This document shows positions 5,737-8,471 of a stretch of 8,471 nt of DNA, one piece after another. The stretch lies in the NCBI GenBank assembly GCA_027625225.1, contig JAQBWG010000067.1:1-8471 (forward strand), given 5' to 3'. Both the position numbers and the translations under genes were made by a program. Origin of the DNA: Chloroflexota bacterium. Its GTDB lineage: Bacteria > Chloroflexota > Dehalococcoidia > Lucifugimonadales > VGZR01. Position 1 is the stretch's first letter. The number at the start of each line of letters is the position of its first letter. The notes under the pieces were generated by a model that had not been told where the DNA came from, did no database searches, and worked only from the letters and a program-made list of their open reading frames with translations.

Positions 5737-7092
5737 TTACAGTTCAGTTTCAATCTCTCCGATAGCCGCGTCTAGGCCCCGGACGATTTCATCTACGTCA
5801 TTTTGGGTTATCAACAGAGGTGGACCAAGCTGAATAATGGTTCCCATGGTTCTCAAGAGTAAGCCATGGCTGCGGAATTTCTCGACAAGACGTTCCCCGA
5901 TTCGGAGCGAGTCTGGGAAACGCTCCTTAGTCTCGCGATCCGCTACCAATTCAATCCCCATCAGCAACCCAAGTCCCCGCACATCACCCACAATCGAATG
6001 CTTTTCCTTTAGTTCTTGCAATTGCCCCAGGAAATATTCGCCCATCTTGGCCGAATTTTCGACCATCCCTCTGGTTTCGATGATTTCGATGTTCTTAAGT
6101 GCCACAACTGCTGAGACCGGATGCCCTCCGTACGTGAGAGCCTGTTTGAACGCGTTCCCTTCTCCCACAAACGCATCAGCCACATCTCCACTGGTTATCG
6201 TTGCACCGACAGGTAGATAGCTACTGCTAAGACCCTTGGCTACAGTCATAATATCGGGCACAACGTCCCAGTGCTCGACGCCAAACATCTTTCCGGTGCG
6301 TCCGAAACCACACACAACCTCATCGTCTATCAACAGGATGCCGTATTTGTCACAAATTTGGCGTAACATCGGCCAATACTCGTCTCCCGGCACCGCTGCA
6401 CCGAGGGAGGAGCACACCGTTTCAGCGATGATTGCCACTATGGTGTCGGGGCCTTGGAAAAGAATGATGTCTTCTAAGGCCTTGATGCAGCGTACAGCAC
6501 AATCGGATGCATTTTCGCCACCACGTTCGCAGCGATAGGAGTTCGGCAGCGGCGCGTAGACGAGGCCGGGATACTCGGGCTCATAGTCTTCAAGAGTGAT
6601 GCCGGCAGGCCGGCCAAGCCACATCGTGACTCCGGTTCCGCCGTGATACGTCCCTTTCAGGCTGATTACCTTGTACCGACCGACATCCCCATGCCGTCTG
6701 TGATATCCGCGAGCAATCTTGAGCGCCGTTTCGTTCGCTTCCGAACCGCCGGAAACCGGCCAAACGCGCTCTAAATCGCCCGGTGCAAGTTCTGCCAATT
6801 TGCGTACAAGCTGTGCCAGCGGAGGTGTCGTCGTACCCTCCGGCCAATAGGAAAGCTGTTTCATCTGGTCGCGCATAGCCTCAGCAATTTCGATATGGCC
6901 ATAGCCAGCACTTACCGAGGAGTAGCCACCATTCACGTCAATCCACTCATGCCCATCCGTGTCTACCACCCGGATACCGTCAGCTCTGTCAATAACGATG
7001 GGCTCACCTCGTTCGCCCATGTCCGTCCACGAGCGGATCGGCATCCATAGATGTTTATTTGCCAAATCACGAATGGCTTGTGTGTCAGTCAT
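5737..7092 (-). CDS. Class III (omega-type) PLP-dependent aminotransferase, substrate unknown
   Basis: This is a fold-type I PLP enzyme of 451 residues, the usual length for class III. SGGSEANETALKIAR at 114-128 forms the phosphate-binding region, YHG is at 149-151, and LLIDDEVVCGFGRTG (253-267) carries the PLP-nitrogen aspartate, Asp257. VAKGLSS holds the Schiff-base lysine, Lys286, and TYGGHPV starts at Thr320. A cysteine pattern YRC-x9-C-x3-C (Cys188, 198, 202) is shared with the neighbouring paralogue. The motif after the active-site Glu223 reads ETV where the family usually has EP. Class III members act on omega-amino acids, taurine, beta-alanine, GABA, ornithine, diamines or amino-alcohols, usually with pyruvate or 2-oxoglutarate; sequence alone does not choose here. 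The ATG is supported by AGGAG (complement of 7101-7105), eight bases upstream. It follows the paralogue by 35 bases, so co-transcription is likely. Confidence 0.92.
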   Translation of the reverse strand: MTDTQAIRDLANKHLWMPIRSWTDMGERGEPIVIDRADGIRVVDTDGHEWIDVNGGYSSVSAGYGHIEIAEAMRDQMKQLSYWPEGTTTPPLAQLVRKLAELAPGDLERVWPVSGGSEANETALKIARGYHRRHGDVGRYKVISLKGTYHGGTGVTMWLGRPAGITLEDYEPEYPGLVYAPLPNSYRCERGGENASDCAVRCIKALEDIILFQGPDTIVAIIAETVCSSLGAAVPGDEYWPMLRQICDKYGILLIDDEVVCGFGRTGKMFGVEHWDVVPDIMTVAKGLSSSYLPVGATITSGDVADAFVGEGNAFKQALTYGGHPVSAVVALKNIEIIETRGMVENSAKMGEYFLGQLQELKEKHSIVGDVRGLGLLMGIELVADRETKERFPDSLRIGERLVEKFRSHGLLLRTMGTIIQLGPPLLITQNDVDEIVRGLDAAIGEIETEL

Positions 7093-7100
7093 AAAAGCGA

Positions 7101-7105
7101 CTCCT
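7101..7105 (-). promoter_or_regulatory. Shine-Dalgarno AGGAG for the downstream aminotransferase
   Basis: On the minus strand AGGAG precedes the ATG (7092-7090) by eight bases, within the 35-base gap between the two aminotransferase genes, supporting separate initiation on a shared transcript. Confidence 0.7.
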
Positions 7106-7127
7106 ACGAAAAAGACCTAACTAAGAC

Positions 7128-8471
7128 TTAAGGCTTTCTGGCGATACCCAACTCGCCTTCCAGTTCCCACAAGGACAAATCAATCGCGTACACGATTTGG
7201 TCAACATCGTCACGTGTGATGCAAAGGGGAGGGCCAAGATGGAGGATGTCTCCGCGAGAATTCAGCAAAAGACCATGATTGCGGAGCTTTTCGGTTAATC
7301 GTGCAGCCATCCTGTCTTCAGGTTTGAAGCCTGTTTTAGCTTTGTGATCGCTCACGAACTCCATCGCGACAAAAAGGCCGATTCCTCGAACATCGCCCAC
7401 TAGTGCGTGGTCAGGTTTAAGGGCGACCAACTGCTCTTTCAGGTACGCCCCTGTTGCAGCGGCGTTTTGCACGAGGTTTTCCGATTCGATGATTTCGATA
7501 TTTTTGAGCGCAGCAGCAGCAGTGACAGGATGCCCCGCATTCGTGAAAACGTGACTGAATACGGAACCTTTGGCGGCAAAGCTGTCGGCTATCTGGTCTT
7601 TGACGATAGTCGCGGCTACCGGAAGATAACTGCTGATGATGCCCTTTGCCACGGTCATCATATCCGGAACGATGTCCCAATGATTGCTCCCGAACATTTT
7701 GCCTGTGCGCCCAAAACCACACACCACTTCGTCCATAATGAGCAATACGCCATACCGGTCGCAGATGTCGCGAATCATCGGCCAGTATTCGTCTCCAGGA
7801 ACAGGCGCACCCTGAGGAATGGCAATTGGTTCGGCAATAAACGCAGCAACCGTGTTCGGGCCGTGGAACTTGATTAGGTCTTCCACAGCCTGGGCGCATC
7901 GCACGGCACACTCAGACGGAGTAGTGCCGCCCATTTCGCAACGATAGGGGTTGGGTTGGGGAGCATAAAGCATCCCCGGGTACACAGGCTCAAAGTCGCT
8001 ACGGGGGTTGGCGGGGCCACCTCCGGCGAACACCACACCACCGGTCATACCATGATACGAACCGCGACGGCTGATGACCTTAAACCGGCCTGCCTCGCCT
8101 CGCCGTTTATGATAAGCACGGGCAATTTTAATAGCCGTCTCGTTAGCCTCGGACCCACCCGAGACAAGAAAAGAACGATTAAGAGAGCCGGGAGCAAGCT
8201 CGGCCAATTTTGCGGCCAGCCGCACGGCTGGCTCGGTCGTGGTCCCTACGGGTGCAAACGTAGTCTTAACGGCCTGTTCATAGGCTGCATCGGCAATCTC
8301 TTCGCGGCCATAACCTACGTTGACCGACGTATACCCGCCATTTACGTCTATCCACTCTTTACCTTCGGAGTCTTTGACACGAATACCTTTTCCTTGAACG
8401 ATAACCGGCGGCCCTCCCTCTTCGGCCATCTGGGCCCAGTCGCGATTGTGCATCCAAAGGTATTTCAAGGA
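7128..8471 (-). CDS. Class III PLP-dependent aminotransferase, paralogue of the adjacent gene; N-terminus cut by window edge
   Basis: This second class III aminotransferase is related to its neighbour along its full length; over one 40-residue stretch around the PLP-phosphate motif (neighbour 112-151) I count 29 identities. Numbering from the TTG at 8468, SGGSEAN is at 103-109, YHG at 138-140, Glu213 begins EPI, Asp246 is in LIMDEVVCGFGRTG, the catalytic lysine is Lys275 in VAKGIIS, and Thr309 is in FTNAGHPV. Cysteines 177, 187 and 191 match the neighbour's. The frame is still open at base 8471. The neighbour has about ten more residues before the equivalent LW, so the true start probably lies outside the window and the TTG at 8468 is likely not it. 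Active-site-side segments differ from the neighbour (FAPVGTTTEP against YWPEGTTTPP), which suggests a different substrate range. The amino donor is not predictable from sequence. It ends 35 bases before the neighbour's start. Confidence 0.9.
   Translation of the reverse strand, partial: SLKYLWMHNRDWAQMAEEGGPPVIVQGKGIRVKDSEGKEWIDVNGGYTSVNVGYGREEIADAAYEQAVKTTFAPVGTTTEPAVRLAAKLAELAPGSLNRSFLVSGGSEANETAIKIARAYHKRRGEAGRFKVISRRGSYHGMTGGVVFAGGGPANPRSDFEPVYPGMLYAPQPNPYRCEMGGTTPSECAVRCAQAVEDLIKFHGPNTVAAFIAEPIAIPQGAPVPGDEYWPMIRDICDRYGVLLIMDEVVCGFGRTGKMFGSNHWDIVPDMMTVAKGIISSYLPVAATIVKDQIADSFAAKGSVFSHVFTNAGHPVTAAAALKNIEIIESENLVQNAAATGAYLKEQLVALKPDHALVGDVRGIGLFVAMEFVSDHKAKTGFKPEDRMAARLTEKLRNHGLLLNSRGDILHLGPPLCITRDDVDQIVYAIDLSLWELEGELGIARKP

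Noticed and set aside
7108..7122. Weak stem followed by TCTTTTTC on the minus strand between the two aminotransferase genes, as a terminator
   Set aside because: The stem has about five pairs with a bulge and is AT-rich, too weak to support a terminator; the tight spacing and ribosome site favour read-through.
7407..7911. Open frames of 156 (plus) and 164 (minus) codons inside the upstream aminotransferase gene
   Set aside because: Both are shadows of the conserved aminotransferase frame, with no family resemblance or ribosome sites.

Overview
This is an ordinary, tightly packed stretch of bacterial chromosome of middling to slightly high GC content. It has no RNA gene, insertion sequence, CRISPR array or prophage signal that I can see. 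The gene set is PNPase followed by dapB-asd-dapA, then purA, an NYN-domain protein and two class III aminotransferases. This order and the protein sequences suggest a Chloroflexota genome, perhaps of the Dehalococcoidia/SAR202 type. That placement is inferred from remembered similarity, not from a search, and is only moderately sure.

Plus strand, 1-3554: the 3' end of a polynucleotide phosphorylase gene (KH and S1 domains plus an unusual acidic then RGG/glycine-rich tail) is cut by the left edge. It is followed by three lysine/diaminopimelate pathway genes: dapB, asd and dapA. Together asd, dapA and dapB supply the steps from aspartyl phosphate to tetrahydrodipicolinate, which feeds lysine and peptidoglycan or other DAP uses. 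dapB starts 15 bases after the PNPase stop. asd is separated from dapB by about 105 bases and probably starts at a TTG (1618) behind a strong Shine-Dalgarno, not at the upstream ATG (1564). dapA overlaps the end of asd by 13 bases.

Minus strand, 3551-8471 (read right to left): a class III aminotransferase cut by the right edge, a second paralogous class III aminotransferase, a small NYN (PIN-like) putative nuclease with a low-complexity basic tail, and purA (adenylosuccinate synthase). The first three are closely spaced (35 and about 53 bases) and may be co-transcribed. An 11-bp hairpin sits over the stop of the NYN gene, and a good extended -10 promoter precedes purA, so purA probably has its own transcription start. 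purA and dapA converge and share a CTAG that supplies both stop codons.

No gap between genes is longer than about 110 bases. I do not see a previously undescribed system. The points most worth a second look are the RGG-like tail on PNPase, the NYN protein with its own disordered tail, the tandem diverged aminotransferases, and the start-site and junction details.
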